A DNA stretch of 42,334 nucleotides. It comes from Carboxylicivirga sediminis. Lineage in GTDB: Bacteria > Bacteroidota > Bacteroidia > Bacteroidales > Marinilabiliaceae. The translations under genes were made by a program, and so were the position numbers. This document shows, one piece after another, positions 17,800-27,393 of this stretch; the first letter of the stretch is position 1; each line of letters starts with the position of its first letter. The notes under the pieces were generated by a model, which was not told the DNA's origin, made no database searches, and saw only the letters and a list, made by a program, of their open reading frames with translations. The stretch spans positions 1-42,334 of the forward strand of contig NZ_JAGTAR010000046.1 of assembly GCF_018156225.1 (NCBI RefSeq), read 5' to 3'.

Positions 17800-19416
17800 T
17801 TACTTCTGTTTTGTTTGATATACCTCAGTCGTTCTTGGTTCCATGGTTGTATTATCATGATCATTATAGGTAATGAACTTCTGAAGTAACCGCGATACGA
17901 GTGCCTGGTATTCAGCCTTGGCAATAAGATTTACTTCCTGTGCCAGGTCGTTTCCCAGGTGATATAATTCGGTCGCTTCATTATATCGGTTGACCAACAG
18001 CACCCAGTTGCCTTCCCTGATGGCTCCGTCATAGGCATATCCGGCCTGGTAAATAATAAACGGATGAAGTGGAGTCTCACTCTCTTTTGTCTTAAGCATT
18101 ATGGGGAGTAATGAAGTGCAATCCATGGCCTGGTCTTCCTCCATGGGCTGATTGGTAATCTCGTACATGGTGGCTACCCAATCTTGGGTCAGCACCGCTT
18201 CATTGGCAACAAAGCCTGATTTGATTTGCTCAGGCCAATTAATGATGAATGGCACCCGGTGGCCACCTTCGTATACCGATGCTTTATACCCTCGCAAAGG
18301 TCCGTTATTATCATGCTCAGGGTTGCCAAAATCACATACTCCGGGCCATAAAGCGCCATTATCACTTGTAAAGAATACAATGGTATTATCGTATAAGCCC
18401 TCCTGCTTCAATTTGTCAATCAGTTGGCCTACCTGTACATCCAACTCATATACAAAATCGCCGGTAGCGCCGCCTGTCATGCCGTTCACCTGCTCATTCA
18501 ATTCAGTATCATTCCCGTCAAAATCATTGGGAGGCGTGTGCGGCACATGAATGGCCTGCGATGCAAAATAGATCAGGAAGGTTTTTGCCTCATCACGCTG
18601 CTTATTCAACAGAATATGCTCATCAATAAACGCTTTGGCTTTGTTAATCATCATGATACCAGTCTGGCTGGAATTATAGTCTACGTCACCTATTCCTGCG
18701 TGTTTTTGATGCTCCACAATCTCTGATGTGCCATTTTTCATTTCATAGCGACCATTGCTCCATAAACGTGTTGAGCTGTTATCCGCCGGTTTAGTTGGGT
18801 CAAAAGGTGCGAAATGTCCATTTTCGAAAAAGGCAAATGGTTCGTGCTGTATCCCGCTGGGCAACGAATAAGAATAGTCAAAGCCAAACTCATTGATGGA
18901 GTTGTGTACTCCCTGTGCAAAGTCCATTTGACAGATATTATTTTGCTCCCTGATAAGTTGACCTTCCTTATCCCTGATGTCGCCACCCAGGTGTGATTTG
19001 CCAAAGAAAGCGGTTCGGTAGCCGGCCTTTTGCAATATTTCAGCGACTGTCACCTTTCTGCCTGCCCTGGTATGTTGATAGGGATCTGAAAAGATGGATG
19101 GACTATTGGTATTCCAGGCACCACCTGCCCTATACGATCGATAGGGGTAGCTGCCGGTCAGCATGCTGAAACGCGAAGGTGCGCAAAGGGCAGCTGGTGA
19201 ATGGGCATCGGTGAAGCGAATACCGTTAGCCGCTAATTCGTCAAGGCGGGGCGTCGGAATTTTTCCGCCATAGCATCCCAAATCACCATAACCAATGTCA
19301 TCGGCCAGAATAAACACCACATTGGGCAATGCAGGTTTATTCGTTTGAGGCTGGCAGGCACCCATTAAAAGCCCCAGAACTAACCACATTAAACCCTTAT
19401 TATTCAGCGATTGCAT
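17800..19416 (-). CDS. Sulfatase (S1 family), lipoprotein
   Basis: 538 residues from the ATG at 19416. The frame extends upstream into the preceding gene, and an ATG at 19422 is the alternative. The chosen start gives an SPII signal with lipobox MGAC (Cys21). PNVVFILADDIGYGDLG holds the metal-binding Asp pair. CAPSR at 78-82 is the C-x-P-S-R core in which Cys78 becomes formylglycine. The second half has GKSHLGGD, FFTSDNGALWPG and ASVYEGGHRVPFIINWP, standard for the fold. It hydrolyses a sulfate ester at the cell envelope. The start overlaps the end of the upstream GH144-like gene by about 17 bp, suggesting translational coupling. No formylglycine-generating gene is in the window. Confidence 0.93.
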   Translation of the reverse strand: MQSLNNKGLMWLVLGLLMGACQPQTNKPALPNVVFILADDIGYGDLGCYGGKIPTPRLDELAANGIRFTDAHSPAALCAPSRFSMLTGSYPYRSYRAGGAWNTNSPSIFSDPYQHTRAGRKVTVAEILQKAGYRTAFFGKSHLGGDIRDKEGQLIREQNNICQMDFAQGVHNSINEFGFDYSYSLPSGIQHEPFAFFENGHFAPFDPTKPADNSSTRLWSNGRYEMKNGTSEIVEHQKHAGIGDVDYNSSQTGIMMINKAKAFIDEHILLNKQRDEAKTFLIYFASQAIHVPHTPPNDFDGNDTELNEQVNGMTGGATGDFVYELDVQVGQLIDKLKQEGLYDNTIVFFTSDNGALWPGVCDFGNPEHDNNGPLRGYKASVYEGGHRVPFIINWPEQIKSGFVANEAVLTQDWVATMYEITNQPMEEDQAMDCTSLLPIMLKTKESETPLHPFIIYQAGYAYDGAIREGNWVLLVNRYNEATELYHLGNDLAQEVNLIAKAEYQALVSRLLQKFITYNDHDNTTMEPRTTEVYQTKQK

Positions 19417-21586
19417 GCTCATTATTAAGTTTTTGAATTTCATATAATGCATTGGTAATCTCATCGTTCTGCATAAAGAGGTTCCACAACAGGCCACTGC
19501 GGTAGTTTTCAATCATCACCGCGACAGGTGCCTGATTAAGTCCCATATAAATCCTTGCACACCAGTTTTCCTGCAGATTCACTGCGTCTTTAAAGCCATA
19601 CTCACCCCACAGGTAACGCCCATGCTCCCTGTACATGTTTTTAAGGGCAGCCATCGATTGCTCTGGCGTATAGGGAAACGATGCCAACGCACCCGTTGGT
19701 GCCAGTGTGCCATTATCATTATCAACATTCGGTTCAATGGCTCTATAGCCCCATGGTCCGTCGCTGGCTGTTAAACCCCAAAAATCAGGATTAAATCCCC
19801 TGTGATTCTTCGGATTTTCGGAGCAATAGCGCCAATTGATTAAGGCAATGTTGCGGTTGTTCTCAAAGTAGTTGGTATAACTATCATCCACCAAATGCGG
19901 ATTGAGACCGAGGAAAGAGTAATGAATAAAAAACAATGGTCCGCCGTTGGATACCCCAACTGGTAATTGAATGCCATGGTAATAGTTGCCATTCGTATAA
20001 TTGGCCCCATCATCTGTTTGGCCCCAGTCCTTGCGGTATTCGGCCGCTTTTTGAGACTGACTGGCCCATCCTTTGTAATACATACTGGCTGGCACCGGAT
20101 GAGTTGGTGAAGCAATGGCCAACAGGTAGGTTATCAGGGTTTCGTTCCATCCTATGAGCTGATGATCGATTAACCATCCTTTATCAGGCGACCAGTGCCA
20201 GGTTAAGAAATCGCTCTTCTTATGCTGATCATACCAATCCCACTCTACGGCTTCCCACAGCTGGATGATTATCTCTCGAATTTCGTTTTCCCGGGCATTT
20301 TTTCCATCGAAATAGCTTCGAGCAGTGAGCAAGCCCTGAAACAAGAAGGATGTTTCCACCAAATCGCCGCCATTATCGCGCTCACCAAAAAACGGTTCTA
20401 CATGTCCGCTTGGGCCATCTATAAAGTGTGATACAGCGCCATGAAACGTATCACAAGCTTTCAGGAAATGACATATCTTAAGCAGCCGTTCAACTGCCTG
20501 CTCGCGCGATATAAAACCACGCTCGGCACCAACGATAATGGCCATGATGCCAAAGCCGGAAGCGCCGGTGGCAATCATGTCTTTCCGCCCGGGAATATTC
20601 TCTAAAGCCAAACCACTGTTGGCTTCAGCACCATCCCAATAATAGCGAAAGGCAGCTTCCTGCACCATATCCAACAGTTCTTCATCAGAAAAGGAACGGG
20701 TTGATATGCTGACTGTATTTGAATCATCCGTTTCGTTATAGTTTTCGTCCAGTAAGGTTATTTTGTAGGAATAGGTTTTATCACTCTCGCCAGTGAAATC
20801 GGTATAGATGCCATACCAGGGCACCTGAATCCCGACTGGCTTAAACCCGGAATTATCGTCAGAACGATAAACCTTGACATATTTGGCACCAACTACAGCA
20901 GTTGCATCCCAATAAATATCAACGTGTCGTTCAAATGCCTTAGCTGTCATCTCCGGAGTGCTTGCTGCCTTATTGGACTGAACAGGCGTTATCAACTCCA
21001 GTTGGTCAATATATGCTTGTCCCTCTCCCTCCTGATGACTATTTGAGAATATAATACAATTGGGAAGCTGCTTAATAGGGCCAAAGTCTGATAGAGGAAT
21101 TTTTACCCAAGTCCAGCCTTCATTATCTTCCCCGTTTAGATAATTATCAATCGCTACCTTTGCGGAGCGAGTTTCAGCATGCAAAGTACCGGTTCTTCGC
21201 TCTTTATCCTGAAAACATAATTGAACCAGCGGTAGTAGCCCGGCATCAACGTCACCTTTAAAGAGCCAGAAAGACAAATGAGTAGCCTCTTTGAAATAAT
21301 CCTGCCCACGTAACTTTTCAAACTCCACTGCAGCCTCCCAGAAGCCATTACCGTTACTATAGTTCAGCTCTAATGAGTTAGGTGGCGTAAAATAATGCGT
21401 TTCAGATACTGGTAATTTATGCCTGATGTTCCTAATATAACTGCCTTCCTCATAGCTTACATGCGAAAAGAAGTAAGGCCCCGACATATTACTGTTTTCA
21501 AAAAACCTGTAATCATAAAGCCGTTCCTGGCCTGTTATGCCTATGTGAATTACTGTGATGAGTAGTAGTGATATTGCGTGCTTCAT
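19400..21586 (-). CDS. GH144-like (Glycoamylase fold) enzyme with N-terminal binding module and FnIII
   Basis: 728 residues, SPI signal (about 1-20), no lipobox. Order: beta-rich module resembling a carbohydrate-binding domain (about 25-200, ending AYIDQLELIT), an FnIII-like domain (about 218-295), then the (alpha/alpha)6 Glycoamylase domain (PF10091-type, about 300-718). Catalytic candidates: Asp404, Asp408 and Glu411 in ERDNGGDLVETS, and Glu482 in GWNETLITYLLAIASPTHP. Their spacing closely matches that reported for the Chitinophaga endo-beta-1,2-glucanase founding GH144. Closing motif: APVAVMIENYRSGLLWNLFM. Endo-action on a beta-1,2-glucan-like chain is the best guess. Its stop is overlapped by the following sulfatase start. 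Confidence 0.88.
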   Translation of the reverse strand: MKHAISLLLITVIHIGITGQERLYDYRFFENSNMSGPYFFSHVSYEEGSYIRNIRHKLPVSETHYFTPPNSLELNYSNGNGFWEAAVEFEKLRGQDYFKEATHLSFWLFKGDVDAGLLPLVQLCFQDKERRTGTLHAETRSAKVAIDNYLNGEDNEGWTWVKIPLSDFGPIKQLPNCIIFSNSHQEGEGQAYIDQLELITPVQSNKAASTPEMTAKAFERHVDIYWDATAVVGAKYVKVYRSDDNSGFKPVGIQVPWYGIYTDFTGESDKTYSYKITLLDENYNETDDSNTVSISTRSFSDEELLDMVQEAAFRYYWDGAEANSGLALENIPGRKDMIATGASGFGIMAIIVGAERGFISREQAVERLLKICHFLKACDTFHGAVSHFIDGPSGHVEPFFGERDNGGDLVETSFLFQGLLTARSYFDGKNARENEIREIIIQLWEAVEWDWYDQHKKSDFLTWHWSPDKGWLIDHQLIGWNETLITYLLAIASPTHPVPASMYYKGWASQSQKAAEYRKDWGQTDDGANYTNGNYYHGIQLPVGVSNGGPLFFIHYSFLGLNPHLVDDSYTNYFENNRNIALINWRYCSENPKNHRGFNPDFWGLTASDGPWGYRAIEPNVDNDNGTLAPTGALASFPYTPEQSMAALKNMYREHGRYLWGEYGFKDAVNLQENWCARIYMGLNQAPVAVMIENYRSGLLWNLFMQNDEITNALYEIQKLNNEHAIAE

Positions 21587-21624
21587 GGTATCTTTTTTTT
21601 ATTCAACAGATTCAATTAAACGCC

Positions 21625-22950
21625 CTACTGCTGAGGTGCCAATCCCTTTTCCCACTCTTCAAATAGCTGTCTCAGTTCGGTTACTTTCTTTGATGCATCA
21701 TGATAAAGGTTTCGGCGTTCCCCTTTATCAATAGCCAGGTTAAAGAGCATGGTGTCGGCTGTGGCATTTTTATCTTCTACCACCAGTTTCCAGTCACCGT
21801 GTCTGATGGCCATGTCCTTGCCTCGCCTCCAGTACAAAGTTTCATGAGGTCGTTCTTCGGTACTTTTTTCACCTTTTATATATGGTAAGAGGTCAACGCC
21901 ATCAAACTGGTATTTAGATTTCTTTTTCAGATTGAGAAATGACGCGATAGTTGGCATTATATCCAGATTAATCACCGGATAATCATATCGTGAACCCTGT
22001 TCTATTTGTCCAGGCCATTTAATGATGTATGGCACGCGAATACCTCCTTCCAGACAATCCCCTTTCCAGCCGCGAAATGGTCCTGTTGAAGACATATTAC
22101 CCATCTGTCCTTGCGGTGAGCCATTATCGCTAATAAAAAACACAATGGTATTATCCGATAAGCCCTGTTTATCCAACTCATCAATTACTTTACCAACACC
22201 ATCGTCCATGGCCAGTACCATGCCAGCAAACAGGCGACGCTGACGACTTTTGATATGTGATACACGCTGGATATAATTATCGGGCACCTCCCAAGGAAAA
22301 TGCACGGCATTATAAGCCAGGTACAGACAAAATGGGGTTTCTGTTTTAGTGGGATGATTACGTCTTATAAAATCAATGGCCTCATCGGTAAATACCTCGG
22401 TAGTATAGCCTTCGTAGTCAACCATTTCGTTATTGCGGAAGATGGGCCAATATTCACGAATGCGCGTAAATTTCTTTTCGGCTTTATAAAACGAATGGGA
22501 TCCGTTTAAAAAGCCATAGAACTCATCCCAACCACGCGCATTAGGGCGAAGCGATTCATCAGCCCCCAGGTGCCACTTGCCAATCACTCCTGTATAGTAG
22601 TCTGCCGGTTTAAGAATGTCTGGCAGCATTTGTTGCTGCTTAAATAGCTCCATATTCGGATCTTCATCCCTGGAGTTTTGCCCGTTGGTAAAGCGTTGCT
22701 GATAAACCCCTGTGAGCAAGCCACAGCGGGAAGGCGAACAAATAGAAGACGAAACATAACCCTGGGTAAAGTAAACGCCACTCTCGGCCAGGGCATCAAT
22801 GTTTGGGGTCAATATATCATCTACCCCATGGTAGCCCACATCGCCCCAGCCCATGTCATCGGCGTAAATAATGACAATATTCGGTTTGTTTTGCGCCTGC
22901 AGAAGAAAGGAGCAAAAAACAAAGTATAGTATAATGGTCTTTTTTTTCAT
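21625..22950 (-). CDS. Sulfatase (S1 family), periplasmic
   Basis: 441 residues with an SPI signal (about 1-20, cleaved near LQAQ). IYADDMGWGDVGYHG carries the metal aspartates. CSPSR at 71-75 places Cys71 as the formylglycine precursor, followed by CGLLTGVYQQRF. GKWHLGADE, FFISDNGSPQGQMG and CLEGGIRVPYIIKWPGQ complete the active-site set. Compact, with no added modules, so it probably works on imported oligosaccharides in the periplasm. It follows a 17-bp perfect hairpin that separates it from the T9SS sulfatase, and precedes a GH144-like gene by 38 bp. Confidence 0.93.
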   Translation of the reverse strand: MKKKTIILYFVFCSFLLQAQNKPNIVIIYADDMGWGDVGYHGVDDILTPNIDALAESGVYFTQGYVSSSICSPSRCGLLTGVYQQRFTNGQNSRDEDPNMELFKQQQMLPDILKPADYYTGVIGKWHLGADESLRPNARGWDEFYGFLNGSHSFYKAEKKFTRIREYWPIFRNNEMVDYEGYTTEVFTDEAIDFIRRNHPTKTETPFCLYLAYNAVHFPWEVPDNYIQRVSHIKSRQRRLFAGMVLAMDDGVGKVIDELDKQGLSDNTIVFFISDNGSPQGQMGNMSSTGPFRGWKGDCLEGGIRVPYIIKWPGQIEQGSRYDYPVINLDIMPTIASFLNLKKKSKYQFDGVDLLPYIKGEKSTEERPHETLYWRRGKDMAIRHGDWKLVVEDKNATADTMLFNLAIDKGERRNLYHDASKKVTELRQLFEEWEKGLAPQQ

Positions 22951-23038
22951 GTGCTTGATTACTGGTTGTGAATGATCATTGATGGGTTTGATTACTCAAA
23001 TTCAATTTGTAAAGTGAGTGTAGCTGATTGTTCCATTC

Positions 23039-23077
23039 CCTTCCTTGAAGTGGTGCATAGCACCACTTCAAGGAAGG
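23039..23077 (-). other. Intercistronic 17-bp perfect hairpin in the PUL
   Basis: CCTTCCTTGAAGTGGTG (23039-23055), loop CATAG, exact complement 23061-23077. It lies in the 176-bp spacer between the T9SS sulfatase and the next sulfatase. With no T-run on either side, it is more likely an mRNA-stability or processing stem, or a partial attenuator, than a full terminator. Confidence 0.75.
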
Positions 23078-23126
23078 TACTATGCACTCTGCCTGGTTAG
23101 TTTTATGAATAAGGGAACAGTAAACT

Positions 23127-25928
23127 CTAGAATCCTTTACCTGTCTTGACAATTTTTCGACTAATCTGTTTACCATTGTATTGACAGCTTAGTATATATA
23201 TGCCTGCAGGAATGGATTGCATGCCAACACCTTCATTTAATTGGCTTTGATTAGCTTTTAAAATCGGCACCCCATTGATGTCATATATAATCACATCACT
23301 TTCTATCATTCCAGCATTTTTAAAATATAGAGTACTTTCAACAGGTAATGGATAAACAAGGAAATCAGCTTGTTTTTCTTCATCCTGACTAATGGAAGTA
23401 CTTATGCCCTGACGGGGCTCCGGGTTATTACTCATGATTATTTCATCCACATACATGATTTGTTGTGTTCCGTCGTTAATAAAATCGGGCTGAATAATCA
23501 CTTTATTGACACTTGCATTATGCCCGCCAAAATCGAATACCAGGTCTTCCCATTGCCCCGTTATAGTTTGTGCCTCCATACTCTCCTGCACCATGGTTGC
23601 GCTGCCTTCAAACTTTACTTTCACCGGCGTAATCCGCTCTTTATACACCATCATGTGTACATATCGTAACTGACAATTAAATTCATCGACAGGCCCCCAA
23701 ACACCGGCCCAGTTGGTGGTATTACCAGACAAACGCTGAATTTTTAATACATTGTTACTAGGGTTAATACCGGTCTTATCAGGATTGCTGATAATCTCAA
23801 ATGGCAGCTGCCCCAATTCTCTGAAATCACCTGTTTTAGTGTCAAAGTCGCAAATAATGTAGCTATACTCTGGCATCATCAGTGAATAAACTTCACTGCT
23901 TGCCGATAATTCATCCCGGCTGTTGACGGCTACCACAGACAGCTCATATGAGCCGTTACTTTGCAGATTAGTTAATGCAATGGTATTGGTATTTACTTCC
24001 TGATAAAATTCACCATCCATGTAAACATGATAAGCAACAGCCTCCGCCACAGGATTCCAGGTGAAATTGGCGGTGTTACCGGTAATATCGGTAGCCGAAA
24101 GTCCAACTGGTATAGTTTCCGAAAAGGATGCACCACGAGGTGTAGGGTCATCGCTAAACCAGATATCATCGATGTACACAACTGTTTCCGTACCCACCAC
24201 AAAATCAGGCTGTATATTGATTTTCACCACGGCATTGTAGAAGTCCAGATCAAAAACCAGATCCTGCCACTCACCAACTTTTGTGTATTGATTCATATTT
24301 AAGCTGGTAACACCGGTGTTGTTGTCTCCCTCGACTTTGAAGCGTACGGATGAAGTTCGCTCCTTAAGTACCTTCATGTGTACATAGCGGTATTTCTTCT
24401 GAAAACGTGGTACACTTGCCCAGCCACCCGACCAGTCCTGGGCCTGATCAGCTATTGTCACCTTCAACACATTAGCACTGGTATTGATACCTGCAGGATT
24501 CGGATTTGCCGCATATTCGCACGTACCGCCACCCATATTATTAAACATGAGTTTGACAACATTTTCAAAATCTTCATCGGCATGCTTCACGTAATCGCCA
24601 ACACTTGGCTGCCAGCCCCATTGCGGTTCCATTACACCACTCTCCCACACATCAAACCCGGCTTTTAACTCAGCAGCCTTCTCAGGCATCGTTGCATAAA
24701 GATCATTCTCCGAACTAATATCTTCTGATATTTTGAATAACATAGGATCGGCCGTATCCCCGTTATTAACCAACTTATAATCTGCATCTCTGACTGCCCA
24801 TTTTGTGGCATTAATACGCCAGAAAATCTGCTCATGTGGTATGGCGGTATTTTGTCCCGAGATATATGGCAGCAAATCAACACCATCCAGGTCTGAATAA
24901 TTACTCAAATCCTCACCAGCTGCCGACAGGGCTGTTGGAATAATATCAAGTGCCGTCACTGCCTTATCATATGACGTTCCAATATATGCGCTTCCGGGCC
25001 ATTTAATGGCAAACGGAATACGAATACCACCTTCATATACGGTGCCTTTTTCGCCTTTATAAGGGGCGTTGTATGAGAAATTGCCAGATGGTATCCCTCC
25101 ATTGTCACTCAGGAAGAACACCAGGGTATTCTCATCAAGGTTCAGTTCATTTAACTTAGTCAAAATCTTTCCGATGTTAAGGTCCATTGAATGCTGCATG
25201 GCGCATAGCTTCCGTCGTCCTTCCGGTTCGATGTGAGCATACAAATCAATCAGTTCCTGTGGTGCCTGTAAAGGACCATGTACTGCATTAAACGCTATAT
25301 ACATCATGAATGGATTAGACTGATTCCTGACAATAAAATCATTGGCTTCCCTGGCAATGGCATCAGTCAGGTAATCTGGTTCATTATCAACCGGCACCGT
25401 ACCGCGTAATAACGTTTCTTTATCATTACTCCCCGGAAAATAGCTGGATGCTCCACCTAAAAATCCATAAAACTCATCAAATCCTCTGTTGGTTGGCAAA
25501 AGGGCATCGCTTTCTTCTCCGCCCACGTGCCATTTACCAATACATGATGTAGCGTAACCCAAAGGTTTGAAATATTCGGCAATCGTTTTCTGAGTTGTGG
25601 GAATACCCGGAATAACGTTTGGGGCAGCCCTGAAGGGTCCCGGATTATCATCAAAACCAAAACGTTGCTGATAAACGCCCGTAAGTAGCCCGGCCCTTGA
25701 AGGTCCGCAAACAGGCGCCGTTACATAGCCGGCTGTGAACTTCACCCCATTATTCACCAATGCGTCGATATTGGGTGTGGCTATTTCACTTTGTTGATTA
25801 TTATAACCAACGTCGGCATTACCAAGGTCGTCGGCCAGAATGATGATGATATTGGGTTTTTGCTGACTAAATAATACAGATGTCAAACCCAGGAAAAGCA
25901 CTAATAATAAACTTAGTTTATTTCGCAT
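23127..25928 (-). CDS. Large secreted sulfatase with duplicated binding modules and T9SS sorting domain
   Basis: 933 residues; signal 1-21. Sulfatase domain about 24-465: LADDLGNADVGYN, CGPSR at 74-78 (Cys74 to formylglycine), GKWHVGGEE, FFLSDNGGIPSG and YEGGIRIPFAIKWPG. Then two related beta modules (about 470-620 and 700-840). Both contain RYVHMKVLKER / RYVHMMVYKER, WQDLVFDLD / WEDLVFDFG and IQPDF...YIDDIWFSDDPTPR / IQPDF...YVDEIIMSNNPEPR, with an FnIII domain between them. The last 75 or so residues (FLVYPLPVESTLYF...YDINGVPILKA...MQSIPAGIYILSCQYNG) are a type A T9SS sorting domain. So it is sent across the outer membrane and probably surface-attached or released. It is 4 bp from the preceding sulfatase gene. 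Confidence 0.93.
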   Translation of the reverse strand: MRNKLSLLLVLFLGLTSVLFSQQKPNIIIILADDLGNADVGYNNQQSEIATPNIDALVNNGVKFTAGYVTAPVCGPSRAGLLTGVYQQRFGFDDNPGPFRAAPNVIPGIPTTQKTIAEYFKPLGYATSCIGKWHVGGEESDALLPTNRGFDEFYGFLGGASSYFPGSNDKETLLRGTVPVDNEPDYLTDAIAREANDFIVRNQSNPFMMYIAFNAVHGPLQAPQELIDLYAHIEPEGRRKLCAMQHSMDLNIGKILTKLNELNLDENTLVFFLSDNGGIPSGNFSYNAPYKGEKGTVYEGGIRIPFAIKWPGSAYIGTSYDKAVTALDIIPTALSAAGEDLSNYSDLDGVDLLPYISGQNTAIPHEQIFWRINATKWAVRDADYKLVNNGDTADPMLFKISEDISSENDLYATMPEKAAELKAGFDVWESGVMEPQWGWQPSVGDYVKHADEDFENVVKLMFNNMGGGTCEYAANPNPAGINTSANVLKVTIADQAQDWSGGWASVPRFQKKYRYVHMKVLKERTSSVRFKVEGDNNTGVTSLNMNQYTKVGEWQDLVFDLDFYNAVVKINIQPDFVVGTETVVYIDDIWFSDDPTPRGASFSETIPVGLSATDITGNTANFTWNPVAEAVAYHVYMDGEFYQEVNTNTIALTNLQSNGSYELSVVAVNSRDELSASSEVYSLMMPEYSYIICDFDTKTGDFRELGQLPFEIISNPDKTGINPSNNVLKIQRLSGNTTNWAGVWGPVDEFNCQLRYVHMMVYKERITPVKVKFEGSATMVQESMEAQTITGQWEDLVFDFGGHNASVNKVIIQPDFINDGTQQIMYVDEIIMSNNPEPRQGISTSISQDEEKQADFLVYPLPVESTLYFKNAGMIESDVIIYDINGVPILKANQSQLNEGVGMQSIPAGIYILSCQYNGKQISRKIVKTGKGF

Positions 25929-25931
25929 AGC

Positions 25932-27320
25932 TTAGTTCTTAATGTTATTGATATTGTAACTTCCACAGTAGTCAGGTTGCCAGCCCCATTGGGGCGCCAG
26001 CATCTGATCTGACATGTCTGTGTAGATATCCAGCAGTTCCTTTACTTTATCGGGATGCTGCTGACTTAGATTGGTTTGTTCGCTTATATCGGAGGCGAGG
26101 TTATAGAGCTCCCAATCGGTCTGATCACGGTGTTTCACCAGCTTCCAGTCACCTTTGCGTACAGCGTGGTGCCATAAAAATCGCCAGTAAAGAAACTGAT
26201 GGGGCTCACCTTGTTTTTCACCTGTCAGGTAAGGCAGCAGATTAACACCATCGAGAAACCACTCCCCGCTAACACTTGCACCTGTTGCAGCAATGGCAGT
26301 CGGTAATACATCCAGTGCAATCACCGGATGATTCACCACGTGATTGGCGGGCAGCACACCTTTCCATTGCATGCAAAACGGCACCCTGATACCACCTTCG
26401 TAGATACTTCCTTTGCACTCCCGTAAGGGTGTGTTATCGGCTCGTTCACACTCACCTCCATTATCGCTCAAGAACACTATCAGTGTTTCCTCTTCAATGC
26501 CTTTATTTTTGAGGGTAGTTATGATCTTACCCACATTTTCGTCCATGCAGTTGATCATTGCCAGAAATGTTTGACGCTTTTCATCCTTCACATGGCTGAA
26601 CTTGCTTTTATATTCATCGGGTACTTCAAATGGGCCGTGCGGTGCGTTGAATGGTACATATAACATGAACGGTTTATTACGGTCTGCATTCCGCTCAATG
26701 AACAAACAAGCCTCGCGGCCAAAGGCATTGGTCAGGTATTCTTCTTCCGACTCCACAGGCCTTAAGCCATTTAGCAGCTTACCCTGGCTATTGTCATTTA
26801 TATAATAGCTACTAGCTCCATTTATAAAGCCAAAGAACTTATCAAATCCTCTTGCGGAAGGGTTACGAAGCGGCACATTCTCTTCGTGCCACTTACCTAT
26901 CAGTGCGGTATTGTATCCCAACTCTTTAAAATACTCTCCCATGGTGGTCTCCCGTAATGGAATACCCGGGATGGTTTCTTCTGTTCGTCTGAATGGTCCC
27001 GGATTATCTTCAAAGCCAAAACGATTCTGATAGCGACCGGTTAATAAGCCTGCTCTGCTTGGTCCGCATACCGGACATGTTGTATAGGCATCGGTAAAAC
27101 GAAGCCCATTGGCGGCAATGGCATCGATATTGGGTGTTGCATTGGCATCGCTGCCCATATAACCCACATCGTTGTAACCCAGATCATCGGCCAGGATAAC
27201 AATGATATTGGGGCGCTTGCCAGGTATTTGTTTTTGTGCATTCGCTATGCCCAGGTTCATTAATAATCCGAGCATAAGGCAGCCAACAAACCCCTGCCAT
27301 TGTATTGTATATAAATGCAT
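25932..27320 (-). CDS. Sulfatase (S1 family), exported
   Basis: 462 residues, SPI signal (about 1-28, GIANA cleavage region). LADDLGYNDVGYMG holds the metal aspartates. TCPVCGPSR places Cys85 as the formylglycine precursor. The sequence then follows the large T9SS sulfatase closely (RAGLLTGRYQNRFGFEDNPGPFR, GKWHEENVPL, FLSDNGGECERADN, YEGGIRVPFCMQWKG). Both end their catalytic part in a PQWGWQP motif. The two genes are 4 bp apart, so they look like an old tandem duplication in which one copy gained binding modules and a secretion tail. Likely substrate: a related sulfate ester, handled in the periplasm. Confidence 0.93.
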   Translation of the reverse strand: MHLYTIQWQGFVGCLMLGLLMNLGIANAQKQIPGKRPNIIVILADDLGYNDVGYMGSDANATPNIDAIAANGLRFTDAYTTCPVCGPSRAGLLTGRYQNRFGFEDNPGPFRRTEETIPGIPLRETTMGEYFKELGYNTALIGKWHEENVPLRNPSARGFDKFFGFINGASSYYINDNSQGKLLNGLRPVESEEEYLTNAFGREACLFIERNADRNKPFMLYVPFNAPHGPFEVPDEYKSKFSHVKDEKRQTFLAMINCMDENVGKIITTLKNKGIEEETLIVFLSDNGGECERADNTPLRECKGSIYEGGIRVPFCMQWKGVLPANHVVNHPVIALDVLPTAIAATGASVSGEWFLDGVNLLPYLTGEKQGEPHQFLYWRFLWHHAVRKGDWKLVKHRDQTDWELYNLASDISEQTNLSQQHPDKVKELLDIYTDMSDQMLAPQWGWQPDYCGSYNINNIKN

Positions 27321-27351
27321 GGTTGTTGATTTAAGGATATTAGTTGTAATA

Positions 27352-27384
27352 CATCCTTCGGAGACGCATGGTCACCGAAGGATG
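27352..27384 (-). other. Intercistronic hairpin in the PUL
   Basis: CATCCTTCGGAGAC (27352-27365), loop GCATG, GTCACCGAAGGATG (27371-27384): 14-nt arms with a single A-A mismatch. It lies between a GH144-like lipoprotein gene and a sulfatase gene. No T-run follows. Confidence 0.7.
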
Positions 27385-27393
27385 ATTCGTTCA

